Shown: positions 32,916-42,045, numbered from the stretch's first letter. The stretch is DNA of 64,000 nt from Glycomyces lechevalierae (GCF_027622945.1 NZ_JAPZVQ010000019.1:40819-104818); one strand, 5' to 3'. Numbers and translations: made by a program. Notes: a model not told the origin generated them from the sequence alone.

Positions 32916-34193
32916 ATGGATAAGACGCACGGGGCGCTGAGCCGGTCGGCGATGACGGGCCTCGACTACGAGGCGCTCTTCGAGGCGGTCCCTGGCCCGT
33001 GCGCGGTACTCGGGCCGGACCTGGTGATCGTGGAGGTCAACCGGGCCTATCTCGACGTCACCGACCGCACCCGCGAGAACCTGCTCGGGCGGTACATCTT
33101 CGACTCCTTCCCGGAGAACTCGGCCGATCCCGAGTCGGACGAGGCGGAGGGTCTGAGCGCGTCGCTCGACAAGGTCCTGCAGACGCGGGAACCGGACAGC
33201 ATGGCGCTGCAGAAGTACGACCTCCCCGTCAAGGGCCGGCCAGGGGTGTTCGAGGAGCGCTGGTGGCTGCCGGTCAACACCCCGGTCCTCGGCCACGACG
33301 GCGAGGTCAGGTGGATCATCATCCGGGTGGAGGACGTGACCCCGTTCATCAGGGCCATCCTCGCCGGCGACTGGCCGTCGCCCGGGCCGTCGATCGAGCG
33401 GGAGGCGGTGGAGACCGAGCTGTACGCGCGGGCCCTCGAGCTGCAGCACCTCAACCAGGAACTGCGCCTGGCCCACATGCGCGAGCACGAAATGACGGTC
33501 ACCCTGCAGCGGACCATGCTCATGACGCCGGACATCGAGCGCCACGACGACGTCGCGGTGCGCTACCTGCCCGCCGACGACTCCCTGACCGTGTCCGGAG
33601 ACTGGTACGACCTGATCGACCTGCCGGGCGGGCGCTTCGCGCTGACGATCGGCGACGTCGTCGGGCACGGACTCCAGGCCGCCGCGGTCATGGGCATGCT
33701 GCGAAGCGTGCTCAACGCCGCCGTCCGCACTCTGGAGCGGCCCGCTCAAGCCCTCGAGGTGCTGGGCCTGTACGCCCGCTCGATGGAGGGCGCCCTGAAC
33801 ACCACGTCCATCAACGCGCTGATCGATCCCGACAGCCGGTTGATCACCTACAGCAACGCGGGGCACCCGCCCCTGGTCCTGGTGCACCCGGACGGCGAAT
33901 GCGAGCTGCTGAACCAGGTCAGCGACCCGCCGCTGGGCGCCCGCCCGCAGCACGTCCCCAGCTCGCAGGCCGGGCACTCCTACGCCTCGGGCGACACGCT
34001 CGTGCTCTACACCGACGGCTTGATCGAGCGCCGCGGAGAGGACATCGACGTGGGACTCGAGCGGCTCACCTCGAGCCTCGCGCGCCACAGCACCCACGAC
34101 CCGGAACTCCTGGCCGACCTGCTGATGTCCGACCTCGGCGTGGGCAGCGGACGCGCACGCGACGACATCGCGCTGATCATCCTCCGGCTCTGA
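32916..34193 (+). CDS. PAS-PP2C (SpoIIE/RsbU-type) serine phosphatase
   Basis: 425 residues. N-terminal PAS domain (residues 15-135: YEALFEAVPGPCAVLGPDLV; DGEVRWIIIRVEDVTPF), a coiled-coil linker (residues 165-190) and a PP2C domain with metal-binding Asp residues in VSGDWYDLIDLPGGR, GDVVGHGLQAAAVMG and LYTDGLIERRGEDIDVG, ending ARDDIALIILRL. Such proteins dephosphorylate anti-sigma-factor antagonists (STAS) in SigB/SigF-type partner switching. The neighbouring genes encode no partner kinase or STAS protein. Confidence 0.92.
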   Translation: MDKTHGALSRSAMTGLDYEALFEAVPGPCAVLGPDLVIVEVNRAYLDVTDRTRENLLGRYIFDSFPENSADPESDEAEGLSASLDKVLQTREPDSMALQKYDLPVKGRPGVFEERWWLPVNTPVLGHDGEVRWIIIRVEDVTPFIRAILAGDWPSPGPSIEREAVETELYARALELQHLNQELRLAHMREHEMTVTLQRTMLMTPDIERHDDVAVRYLPADDSLTVSGDWYDLIDLPGGRFALTIGDVVGHGLQAAAVMGMLRSVLNAAVRTLERPAQALEVLGLYARSMEGALNTTSINALIDPDSRLITYSNAGHPPLVLVHPDGECELLNQVSDPPLGARPQHVPSSQAGHSYASGDTLVLYTDGLIERRGEDIDVGLERLTSSLARHSTHDPELLADLLMSDLGVGSGRARDDIALIILRL

Positions 34194-34216
34194 CCGCGGG
34201 CCCGGCCCTCAGCCCG

Positions 34217-34936
34217 TCACGCGTCTGCCGCACACCAGGTTCGCCAGGTGCGGCGGGAGTTGGGCAGCGCGGGGTCGTCGAGGAGCCGCAGGACGTAGCC
34301 TGCGTGGAGCCGCGCCCAAGGGCTGCTCGAGCCGGCCGCGCCGGTGAGCCCGACGCGAAGATCGTCGCCGTCGACGGCACGTGCGATCCGGACGTATTCG
34401 CGGTCCTTGCAACGATAGGCACGCGAGACCGCCGCTATGACCAGCTGAACGAGTGCGGCGCGCACCGGCTCCCGGTGGTCACCCACCGCGAGGCCGCGGA
34501 TGAGACGCTCCTTGGTCCCCCACTTCTTCGCGTGGAGCGTCCAGTCATCGGGGTAGCGGGCCTCCCATTCGAGATACTGCAACGCATACGGCAGGCCGGG
34601 CCAATCAGCGAGGCCAGTACTCGGCCGACTCCACAGGGCATCAGGGAACGCGTGCCGCTGCGCCTCAGAGTATTCGGCATGCCGCCGGCGCATCTCGGGG
34701 TCATTCCACTGCTCGGCGCCCAGGGGACGGGTCAAGAACCAGGCTTCATTGAAACGCTCAAGAGCTTCATGGACACGGCCGCGGGCCTCACTGAGATGGG
34801 TGAGCGCTATCGCTCGCTCAACCGGGTTCCCACTGGTCAGGCCGAACACGTACCCGACTCTGGCGGCCCAGTCCGCCTCATGATCACCTGTCGCTGTCAC
34901 GACTCGATCATCCCCGAACGCAGAGCAGTCCCGCAT
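34217..34936 (-). CDS. hypothetical protein
   Basis: 239 residues, soluble, rich in Trp and Arg, mostly helical (NPVERAIALTHLSEARGRVH; WARLHAGYVLRLLDDPALPN). No family recognised. The start is uncertain: ATG 34936 or GTG 34900, the latter with GGGGA upstream. Codon use is less biased than in the neighbours. Nothing in the context assigns a job. Confidence 0.65.
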   Translation of the reverse strand: MRDCSAFGDDRVVTATGDHEADWAARVGYVFGLTSGNPVERAIALTHLSEARGRVHEALERFNEAWFLTRPLGAEQWNDPEMRRRHAEYSEAQRHAFPDALWSRPSTGLADWPGLPYALQYLEWEARYPDDWTLHAKKWGTKERLIRGLAVGDHREPVRAALVQLVIAAVSRAYRCKDREYVRIARAVDGDDLRVGLTGAAGSSSPWARLHAGYVLRLLDDPALPNSRRTWRTWCAADA

Positions 34937-35015
34937 CCGCGGCCACGAGCAACCGTGGCGGCGAACGCACCACGCTGCAGCGCAATGCGTCCCGCGGCGA
35001 CAGGGAGGAGCCGAA

Positions 35016-35504
35016 TCATGGCATCGGCGGGTCGAACAGGTCGAGTTCGTCCTGCGTCGGCGCCTCGAACCCGCCCTGCCACTCCCTGAGCATCTCGGCG
35101 GTCAACACGACCGAGCCCGGCTCTCGATTCCGGACGGCGATGCGCCGCTGCAGCTCTGCCAACGGCACTGCGAGATAGCGCAGTTCCACTTCGGCTCCGA
35201 GCTCGCGAGCTCGGAGCCGTTTCTCGTCTCGCTCACCGCGCTCCCAGAAGCCGTTCTCCAAGACCACGCTCGATCCCGCAGTCAACAAGTCCTGCGCATG
35301 GACCCACTGGTCCCGCTCGATACGCGCCCGCGCCGCTTCATCGAACCGGCTGAAGCCCGTCTCGGCGAGCCGTTCGTCGGGGCACAAGCGCGCCGCGGGC
35401 ATCTCCCGCTCCAACCGCTTGGCCAACGTCGTCTTCCCAGCCCCGGGCAGACCGCATATGAGCACCAGTCTCGGCCGTCGCTCGCTCACGATCACCGTCC
35501 TCAT
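35016..35504 (-). CDS. P-loop kinase-like AAA protein
   Basis: 162 residues. Walker A LVLICGLPGAGKTTLAKRL at residues 12-30, a substrate loop LCPDERLAETGFSRFDE, and a lid-like Arg segment ELQRRIAVRNREPGSV. Matches the small AAA_33-type zeta-toxin/kinase-like fold that phosphorylates small molecules or nucleic acid ends. ATG 35504 chosen; GTG six codons later is also possible. Cytoplasmic; substrate unknown. GC bias lower than the average here. Confidence 0.8.
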   Translation of the reverse strand: MRTVIVSERRPRLVLICGLPGAGKTTLAKRLEREMPAARLCPDERLAETGFSRFDEAARARIERDQWVHAQDLLTAGSSVVLENGFWERGERDEKRLRARELGAEVELRYLAVPLAELQRRIAVRNREPGSVVLTAEMLREWQGGFEAPTQDELDLFDPPMP

Positions 35505-35562
35505 CGAACCCTGACCACGATCATCGCACCTGCCGAAGCAGCCGGCCTTCATGAGAAGGTGA

Positions 35563-35931
35563 TCATGTAGCGGGCACCGCGCGCGAACTCACGAGCGTCC
35601 GGACACCGAGAGCGATCAGCGTGCCGCCACCGACGAGTGCGACGGCCCGCCGCGGGATCGGCAGCGCCCGGGCTCGGAGGGATCGCAGCGCGACTGAGCT
35701 CACCGCCAACCAGAGCGCGGTCAGCGTCGCGTGCAGGCAGGCGAAGGCGAGGACGTTCGCCACGGTGAACGATCCAGGGTCGAGGAACTGCGGCACCAGC
35801 GTCAGGTAGACCGCCGCGGCCTTCGGATTGAGGAGGTTCGCCAGCAACGCGGTCCAGGTGCGCAGCGGCGCGGTCGGGAGAGCGTCAGGCGCGGCTTTGC
35901 TGCGGCCCTTGAGGATCGTCGCGACCCCCAC
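35563..35931 (-). pseudogene. LysE family exporter, N-terminally truncated
   Basis: Only 122 residues against about 205 for LysE/RhtB exporters. The remaining part (LLANLLNPKAAAVYLTLVPQ then FLDPGSFTVANVLAFACLHA and VALVGGGTLIALGVRTLVSS) is the C-terminal half with three helices. Upstream sequence to 36130 does not encode the missing first helices in any frame, so the 5' half has been deleted. Adjacent to another broken gene, marking a decay zone. Confidence 0.75.
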
Positions 35932-36134
35932 CGCTGAACCATTCGTCGATACACACGGCTGGCACCTCTGCTCAGCGTCCCCTGCCCAATGAAGACGCGC
36001 GTTGTCCTCGAGCAGGACGAGCTGCGCGGGCGATGGGGATCGAACGCTCGGCTCCCCAACGGGTGTCCGTACCTTCTCGCAGTTGGCCGATACGATAGGT
36101 CGACCCTCCCACGGTCGACCCCCTGGAGCCCTGC

Positions 36135-36573
36135 GTGTCGCTGCTGTCCGAGCTGATCGCGCAGCTGACCGCTCTCATCGAACAGATCCGGCAGACCGAA
36201 GCGGAAATCCAGGGCGCCCGCGACACCGCTGAAGGCGCGGTCGCCGCAGTGCAGACCGCGACCGTCGACTCGAGTAACCCGCTCGTCGAACAAGGCATCG
36301 GCCAGTGGCTTGCCGCGATGGAGAGACTCGACGAGGCCCGCGCGCTCCTGGCCGCCGGCGATCGATCCATGAGCGACTACGTCAACGGTCCGCTCCTCGG
36401 TGGATCGAAGGGCTCGTCCGGTGCTGGAGGTGGTGGTAAGCCACCGGGCACAACCATGGCACCGGCACCGTCGAACCCGGCTCGAGCGGTATCCGATCCG
36501 AGGGCTCCAGGAAATCAAGATCATCGAGCACGGCGAGATCACGCAGTTCTACCCGCCCGAGACGGAGGCATAG
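36135..36573 (+). pseudogene. T7SS-effector-like coiled-coil protein, frameshifted
   Basis: From GTG 36135 the frame reads SLLSELIAQLTALIEQIRQT and on to residue 85, a helical module found at the N-terminus of secreted actinobacterial polymorphic toxins, then a Gly/Pro linker (GGSKGSSGAGGGGKPPG). Near 36460-36480 the coding signal moves to another frame, which gives LERYPIRGLQEIKIIEHGEI and TQFYPPETEA before TAG at 36571. The length and frame change point to loss of a toxin domain plus frameshift. Followed three bases later by an intact immunity-type gene. Confidence 0.6.
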
Positions 36574-36576
36574 CGG

Positions 36577-37062
36577 ATGTCCATCGACTACAACCTGACC
36601 GTCTCGCCGGTGGTCTCCGAGCGGGCGGCGCTGGACTACGTCGCGAAGCTGCTCGGATGCGACCGCCACTACAGCGACCCGGACGCCGCCGCTCGCGGCG
36701 ACGAACTGCGGATCGGCGCTCTCCGAACCGGGACCGAGCACGACCCGGAGATGAGCGACCTGCTCGGCGGCGAGACCGAGACATTGAAGATCATCTTCCA
36801 CCCCTCGAAATTCCTGACCGAGGAAGCTGACGCTCGACTCTTCGCCGAGATGATCGGCGCCGCGGTGCGGTTCTTCGAGGACTTCCCCGATGCCAAGGGC
36901 ACCTTCACGTTCCAGGGCGAGGAGATCTACGTGCAGCGCCTCGGGGACGAAGGCATCGTCCTCGACGAACGGCTGCGAGGCGCCGAGTACAACCGCGAAG
37001 GCGCTCTGGACGAGCTGCTCGCGAAATACCCGGTCCGCCAGATCGACCAGGTATTCCTCTAG
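36577..37062 (+). CDS. SitI3-like immunity-type protein
   Basis: 161 residues, soluble alpha/beta. N-terminus MSIDYNLTVSPVVSERAALD is typical of SitI3-family proteins, which protect against lipoprotein-associated or secreted toxins in myxobacteria and recur as immunity genes in actinobacterial toxin loci. The end (LDELLAKYPVRQIDQVFL) is well formed. It starts three bases after the broken effector, so it looks like a retained orphan immunity gene. The family call is moderate, by pattern only. Confidence 0.6.
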   Translation: MSIDYNLTVSPVVSERAALDYVAKLLGCDRHYSDPDAAARGDELRIGALRTGTEHDPEMSDLLGGETETLKIIFHPSKFLTEEADARLFAEMIGAAVRFFEDFPDAKGTFTFQGEEIYVQRLGDEGIVLDERLRGAEYNREGALDELLAKYPVRQIDQVFL

Positions 37063-37405
37063 CACGGCACTTTGGACCGGCGCCCTCTCTGGGCGGAACG
37101 CTCGAGCGCGACAGCGGCTCGGCGCCTTCGGTAGCGTTGCAGCCCAACAGATTCAGCAGTCTCGCAATTGCCGCAAATCTTGCCTCGTATCGAAGTTCGT
37201 GATAGCGTTCCGTAGCGCTTCCGAAACAGCGGACGCCGTCGAAACGCTTCGAAAGTGCGCCCCGAGCCCCTGACGATCTCGAGTACACGGGAGTCCTGCG
37301 GGACCGACATTCACACTCCACGATCCCCTGACCAGACCCCGGGCGGCCGGGCTGCGGCCTGTGCCCGCCGAGCGGGTCCGTATGCGACGCAGGAGGAACA
37401 AGCAC
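37063..37405. other. 343-bp leader region of oxygenase operon
   Basis: No gene seen. Locally AT-rich between 37150 and 37260, with a promoter-like element (listed separately) and two related motifs GCTTCCGAAAC and CGCTTCGAAAG about 30 bp apart that could be regulator half-sites. The leader to the first start codon would be nearly 200 nt. Confidence 0.5.
37180..37208 (+). promoter_or_regulatory. promoter-like element upstream of oxygenase operon
   Basis: TTGCCT (37180-37185), 17-bp spacer, TAGCGT (37203-37208) followed by TCC. The -10 and its downstream TCC repeat those of the divergent promoters at 54.0-54.2 kb. Confidence 0.45.
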
Positions 37406-38347
37406 ATGCCCCCATTGACCGGACACGGCGGCGACCTGCCACTCCTCGACCTCAGGGCCCTCGGTACCGCGGCCGATCGCACGACCGCCGCGAAACTCGT
37501 CGACGAGGCCTTCGCGACCGGCGGGTTCCTGCGGGTCGTCGGGCACGCGGTGCCGCAGGCGGCCATCGACAGGATCGCCGAGCGCTCCAGGACCTTCTTC
37601 ACAAGCGACCCGGCCGGGAAGGACACGGTCCAGGCGGACATGTCCGACCCCCTCACCCGGGGACTCATCCGGCGCGAGCACCATGAGCAGTTCTTCAGCA
37701 GCATGCTCACCGAGGACGGCCGGACCGTGCCGCCCGAGTACCGCGACTTCGACCGGAGCAACCGGTGGCCGCGGCTCGCGGGTTTCCGGCAGTCCTTCGC
37801 CGACTACTACCGCGAGGTCGACGTCCTCGCGACGACGCTGATGCGGCTCATGGCGACAGCGCTGGAACTGCCCGAGAACTGGTTCGTCGAGCGGTTCGAC
37901 CAAGGCTTCACTCCGTTGGTCGCGAACTACTACCCGCCCTTCCCAGAGGACGGCGGCGGCGAGCGCCTGCGCCATCCCGCCCACCGCGACTGGGGTGCGA
38001 TGACCCTGCTCTACCAGGACGACCGCCACGGCGGCCTGCAGGTGCGCACGGCTGAAGGCGCCTGGGTGGACGTGCCGGTCGCGCCCGGCTCGTTCATCGT
38101 CAACCTGGGCATGCTCATGGAGCGGTGGACCGGGCGGCGCTGGGTGGCAGCGCTCCACCGGGTGGTGGCGCTCCCGGAGGACTCCCGCAGCGACCGGATC
38201 TCCCTCGCGTTCTTCTGCCAGCCGAATCTGGACGTCCTCGTCGACCGCGTCCCGTCAGGCGCCGGCGACGCCGCCTCGGACCCGGTGACCTCGGGCGACT
38301 ACTACCGGAAACTCGCGCAAGTCGTCTACGGAGCGAACGCCGCGTGA
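37406..38347 (+). CDS. Fe(II)/2-oxoglutarate oxygenase (isopenicillin N synthase-like)
   Basis: 313 residues. N-terminal DIOX_N-like segment (LPLLDLRALGTA; EAFATGGFLRVVGHAVPQAA) and the catalytic jelly roll with the iron ligands HRDWGA (H-x-D) and AALHRVV (distal His), followed by the 2-oxoglutarate-binding R-x-S in DRISLAFF. Likely hydroxylates or desaturates a pathway intermediate. AGGAGG nine bases before ATG 37406 fixes the start. GTGA overlap with the next gene. First gene of the left arm of the putative aminocyclitol cluster. Confidence 0.9.
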   Translation: MPPLTGHGGDLPLLDLRALGTAADRTTAAKLVDEAFATGGFLRVVGHAVPQAAIDRIAERSRTFFTSDPAGKDTVQADMSDPLTRGLIRREHHEQFFSSMLTEDGRTVPPEYRDFDRSNRWPRLAGFRQSFADYYREVDVLATTLMRLMATALELPENWFVERFDQGFTPLVANYYPPFPEDGGGERLRHPAHRDWGAMTLLYQDDRHGGLQVRTAEGAWVDVPVAPGSFIVNLGMLMERWTGRRWVAALHRVVALPEDSRSDRISLAFFCQPNLDVLVDRVPSGAGDAASDPVTSGDYYRKLAQVVYGANAA

Positions 38348-39312
38348 GCCCGGACGCGGCGACGGCCCGCTGCTTCGCCACCTGCATTCCCGGCACCGGC
38401 AGGATAGTGCGCGGCGATCTGGAACGGATCGAAGGCGTCCGCGTCACCGAGCTCGGCTTCGACGGCCGCGCCGAGGTGATCCGGTTCGAGGCCACCCCTC
38501 GCGGGCGCGAACTGGTACTGCGGCTCCGCACGGTCCTGGACGTGTTCGCCGAGGCCGGCCTCGCCGACCGCGCCCACGGCGACGGCCCGGGCGCCATCGC
38601 CGCGAAGCTCTGGGACCGCGGACACGCCGAACGAGTCCTCAAGGGACATGGCATCGGCGCGGCGGCGCTCCGAGTGGTGCCCTCGGTGCTGGAGCAGCGG
38701 TCGGTGGACCCGGGGGCATTGCGTGCGGCGCTGGAGCAGCTGATACTCGGGACCGGGCCGCACTCGCGGGTCGACGACCGGGACGGCCTGGAGGTGCGGG
38801 TCAGCGAGTACCGGTACGGCGGCTTCGTCGCGGGGCCGCGGATCGGCACCGCCAAGGCACCGGACCGCGACAGGTTCGTCGCGGCGGTGATGCTCGCCGC
38901 CGCGGGCCCCGCGGGGGCCACGCTGCTGGACGCCCTCCGCGGGTCCGATGCATTGCGTTCCGAAGCGCACGCGAGCGGATGGAAGCAGGTCCTTGACCGC
39001 GAGGCCGTCGCGACGGCCGGACCAGACGTAGCCGAAGCGGCGGCGGGGCGCCCCCACTCGCTGAATCTGCCCGACGCCAGTGTGGACGCGGCCGTCGCGC
39101 GCCCGATCGGGCGCGAACCGCGTCGAGCCGTGCTCGCCGAGCTGGCCCGAGTGGTCGCCCCGGGCGGTCGAGTCGTGCTCCTCGCCTCGGATATCCCCGC
39201 CGCAGACGTGCCCGCGACGCTGCGCGTCCTCGCGAGCGAGCCGATCCTCGCGCCCGACTCGCTGCTGTGGACCTTCGAGCGCACGGAGCACCGTGCCCGG
39301 ATGGAGCTCTAG
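38344..39312 (+). CDS. degenerate RlmL/TRM11-like methyltransferase-fold protein
   Basis: 322 residues, GTG start overlapping the oxygenase stop. Overall layout copies THUMP-methyltransferase proteins such as the one at 17234: CFATCIPGTGRIVRGDLERI at the start and a Rossmann half ending LARVVAPGGRVVLLASDIPA. Yet motif I reads LLDALRGSDALRSEA instead of DPFxGSGxxxxEA, and the DPPW motif is replaced by VARPIGREPR. SAM-dependent catalysis is therefore doubtful; it may be a pseudoenzyme or repurposed partner of the oxygenase. Confidence 0.65.
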   Translation: MSPDAATARCFATCIPGTGRIVRGDLERIEGVRVTELGFDGRAEVIRFEATPRGRELVLRLRTVLDVFAEAGLADRAHGDGPGAIAAKLWDRGHAERVLKGHGIGAAALRVVPSVLEQRSVDPGALRAALEQLILGTGPHSRVDDRDGLEVRVSEYRYGGFVAGPRIGTAKAPDRDRFVAAVMLAAAGPAGATLLDALRGSDALRSEAHASGWKQVLDREAVATAGPDVAEAAAGRPHSLNLPDASVDAAVARPIGREPRRAVLAELARVVAPGGRVVLLASDIPAADVPATLRVLASEPILAPDSLLWTFERTEHRARMEL

Positions 39313-39394
39313 ACCCGTCGTCTACCCGGCGCCCGCCGACGCCGTCGGGCCGCCGTTCCCACCTGTACCGACCGAACTCGACTTCGGAGTATGC

Positions 39395-40978
39395 ATGGCA
39401 CCCAGCATCAGCGTCATCGTCAGGTTCCACAACGAGATCACCCACATCGGGGCGGTGTTCCGGGCGGTCCGGGCGCAGCGCACCTCCCACGGCGTCGAGA
39501 TCGTCGCCGTCGACAACGCCTCCACGGACGGCTCGCGGGAGTTCGCCGAGGAGTACGCCGACCAGCTCATCGACATCGACGACTACCGGCCCGGGTTCGC
39601 CCTCAACCGCGCCGTCGAGACCGCGCGGGGCGACACCGTCGTCATCGTCAGCGCCCACGCCGTCCCCGAGCACGACCGGTGGCTCGCGAACCTCACCGCG
39701 GACACCGAACGGGACGACGTGCTCGGCGTGTACGGCGCGCAGGTCTACCCGCTCCACGCCAAGTTCCTCGACAAGTGCGACCTCGACATCTTCTCCGACC
39801 CGCGCCCGCGGCGCGAGGTCGCCGACACCGACTTCTGGAACGCCAACTCGGCCTTCCGGCGCGCGTTCTGGGAGCGCTGCCCCTTCGACGAGGACGTGAT
39901 CGAGCTCGAAGACCACCACTGGACAAAGCGCCAACTGCCCGACCCGGCGCTCGCGATCCACTTCGAACCGACGGCCGCCGTCTACCACTACGGGCACGAG
40001 GCCCGGAACGACCGGGCCTTCCTCGAACCGTCCGAACTGACCGACGCCCAGCGGATCGCGCGCGCCCGGCGAGTCCTCGAATCGCCGGACGAGACCTGGC
40101 CGACCGTCATGCGCGCCGGCATGGACCTGGCCGCGCTCCCGGGGCATCCGGACGTGCGCGGCGCGGTGCCCGCGCTCTGCCGGCAGCTCGCCGAGCACCC
40201 CGACTTCGACGTGCGCTGGCGCATGGCCGGGGCGCTGGGCCGCATCGCCGACCCCGCGGCGCTGCCGTTCCTCGTCCGGGGTCTTGAGGACCGGTCGTTC
40301 TACGCGCGCGACGAATGCGCGTGGTCCCTCGGGCGCTTCGGCGCCGCCGCCGTCCCGGCGCTGCTCGCGGCCGCCGACCGGGTCGCCGCCGAGCACCGGC
40401 CCTTCCTCGCGCTCGCGCTCGGACTCACCGGTGCGCCCGAAGGGGCAACGGCCGCAATCGATCTCGTGCGGGCTTCGCTCGCCGAAGGCGGCGACACCGA
40501 GCGGACCGCGATCTACTTCCTCGGCGAGTTCGCCCGCGACGTGAGCGACGACCTGCTCGAGGCCGTGGCCGACCGGCTGGCCTCCGAGAACGCCATGACC
40601 GCCCGCGCGGCCGCCTGGTGCTGGGGCGTCCTCGCCGCCGGCCGGGGCCGTCCGGGCCGCGGCCTGGGCGCGGTCGCGGCGCTCGCCGCCGGCCACCCCG
40701 AAGCCACTGTCCGTTCCGAAGCCGTTGTGGCCCTTGGCCGGATCGCACGGAGCGAACGCGGCGAGGACCGCATCGCCGATCTCGGCGCGGCCCTGCGCGA
40801 CGACGCCGGCCGCGTGCGGCAGGCCGCCATGCAGTCGCTGCGCCTCGCCGTGGAGTCTGGCGGCACCCAGGCGGGGCTCATCGCCGAGGCCCACCCGCTC
40901 GACCCCGACTTCGGCGTCAACTTCGAACGCGAGCTGGCCGTGGCGGCGCTCCGCAAGGACCAGGGGGAGACGCAGTGA
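39395..40978 (+). CDS. GT2 glycosyltransferase fused to HEAT repeats
   Basis: 527 residues. GT-A domain in residues 1-210: ISVIVRFHNEITHIGAVFRA, EIVAVDNASTDGSREFAEEY, and IVSAHAVPEH in place of the usual DxD, so metal binding may be altered. Residues about 245-510 are HEAT-like repeats (VRWRMAGALGRIADPAALPF; RDECAWSLGRFGAAAVPALL; VRQAAMQSLRLAVESGG). CGGAG precedes ATG 39395. Stop overlaps the next gene (GTGA). HEAT repeats probably serve as a protein-docking scaffold. The acceptor is unknown. Confidence 0.85.
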   Translation: MAPSISVIVRFHNEITHIGAVFRAVRAQRTSHGVEIVAVDNASTDGSREFAEEYADQLIDIDDYRPGFALNRAVETARGDTVVIVSAHAVPEHDRWLANLTADTERDDVLGVYGAQVYPLHAKFLDKCDLDIFSDPRPRREVADTDFWNANSAFRRAFWERCPFDEDVIELEDHHWTKRQLPDPALAIHFEPTAAVYHYGHEARNDRAFLEPSELTDAQRIARARRVLESPDETWPTVMRAGMDLAALPGHPDVRGAVPALCRQLAEHPDFDVRWRMAGALGRIADPAALPFLVRGLEDRSFYARDECAWSLGRFGAAAVPALLAAADRVAAEHRPFLALALGLTGAPEGATAAIDLVRASLAEGGDTERTAIYFLGEFARDVSDDLLEAVADRLASENAMTARAAAWCWGVLAAGRGRPGRGLGAVAALAAGHPEATVRSEAVVALGRIARSERGEDRIADLGAALRDDAGRVRQAAMQSLRLAVESGGTQAGLIAEAHPLDPDFGVNFERELAVAALRKDQGETQ

Positions 40979-42045
40979 GCCTGGCAGTGGTCACCGGCTC
41001 CGGAGGGCTCATCGGGTCGGCGTCCGCGCGCCGCTTCGCCGAACTCGGGATGACCGTCGTGGGCGTCGACAACGACATGCGCGGCTACTTCTTCGGCGGC
41101 GACGGCTCCACGAGGTGGAGCGTCGAGGCGCTGCGCCGCGACCTCGGCGACGCCTACCTCCATGTGGACGCGGACATCCGCGACCGCGACGCCCTCGCGG
41201 CGGTGTTCAAGGAGTACGCCTCCGACCTCTCGCTGGTGGTCCATACGGCCGCGCAGCCGAGCCACGACTGGGCGGCCGCCGAGCCGTACACCGACTTCGA
41301 CATCAACGCCGTGGGCACGTTGAACCTCCTCGAAGCGGCCCGCACGCACACGCCGGAGGCGGTGTTCATCCACTGCTCGACGAACAAGGTGTACGGCGAC
41401 ACTCCGAACGCACTGCCGTTGCGGGAGTTGGCGACACGCTGGGAGATCGAGCCCTCGCACCCGTACCGCGACGGGATCGGCGAGGACATGTCGATCGACG
41501 CGTCACTCCACTCCGTGTTCGGGGCGTCCAAAGTGGCCGCCGACGTGATGGTCCAGGAGTACGGGCGGTACTTCGGCATGCGCACCGCCGTGTTCCGGGG
41601 CGGCACGCTCACCGGGCCCGCGCACTCGGCGGCCGAACTCCACGGCTTCCTCGCCTACGTCGTCCGCACGGCCATGGAGGGCCGCACCTACCGGATCTTC
41701 GGGCACCTCGGCAAGCAGGTGCGCGACGTGATCCACTGCGCCGACGTCGTGGCGGCCTTCGAGCGGTTCTACCGGGCGCCGCGCGTCGGCGAGGTGTACA
41801 ACCTCGGCGGCGGGCGCCGCTCGAACTGCTCCGTGCTCGAAGCGCTCGACCTCGCCGGCGCCCTCGTCGGCCGGCCCGTCCCCCGCGAATACGTGGACGA
41901 GAGCCGCGTGGGCGACCACATCTGGTGGATCGGCTCGAACGCCAAATTCGAAGCGCACTATCCCGAATGGACGCAGCGGTACGACGTGCCGATGACCATG
42001 CGGGAGATCTACGAGGAGAACCTCGACCGCTGGAAGCCCGCGTGA
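40975..42045 (+). CDS. NAD-dependent epimerase (CDP-paratose 2-epimerase-like SDR)
   Basis: 356 residues. Extended SDR: VVTGSGGLIGSASARRFAEL (NAD loop), STNKVYGDTPNALPLREL, active-site YxxxK-type region near SVFGASKVAADVMVQEYGRY, where F-G-A-S-K replaces Y-x-x-x-K. The signature VGVDNDMRGYFFGGDGSTRW is that of CDP-paratose 2-epimerase (tyvelose epimerase) relatives. GTG start overlaps the upstream stop. It would supply or modify a nucleotide sugar for the glycosyltransferases. Its 3' half is overlapped antisense by the nucleoside phosphorylase frame. Confidence 0.88.
   Translation: MSLAVVTGSGGLIGSASARRFAELGMTVVGVDNDMRGYFFGGDGSTRWSVEALRRDLGDAYLHVDADIRDRDALAAVFKEYASDLSLVVHTAAQPSHDWAAAEPYTDFDINAVGTLNLLEAARTHTPEAVFIHCSTNKVYGDTPNALPLRELATRWEIEPSHPYRDGIGEDMSIDASLHSVFGASKVAADVMVQEYGRYFGMRTAVFRGGTLTGPAHSAAELHGFLAYVVRTAMEGRTYRIFGHLGKQVRDVIHCADVVAAFERFYRAPRVGEVYNLGGGRRSNCSVLEALDLAGALVGRPVPREYVDESRVGDHIWWIGSNAKFEAHYPEWTQRYDVPMTMREIYEENLDRWKPA

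Noticed and set aside
36010..36110. tRNA-like sequence (TTCGATCCCCA on the minus strand) between the LysE fragment and the broken effector
   Set aside because: Only a T-loop-like segment; no acceptor, D or anticodon stem can be formed around it.
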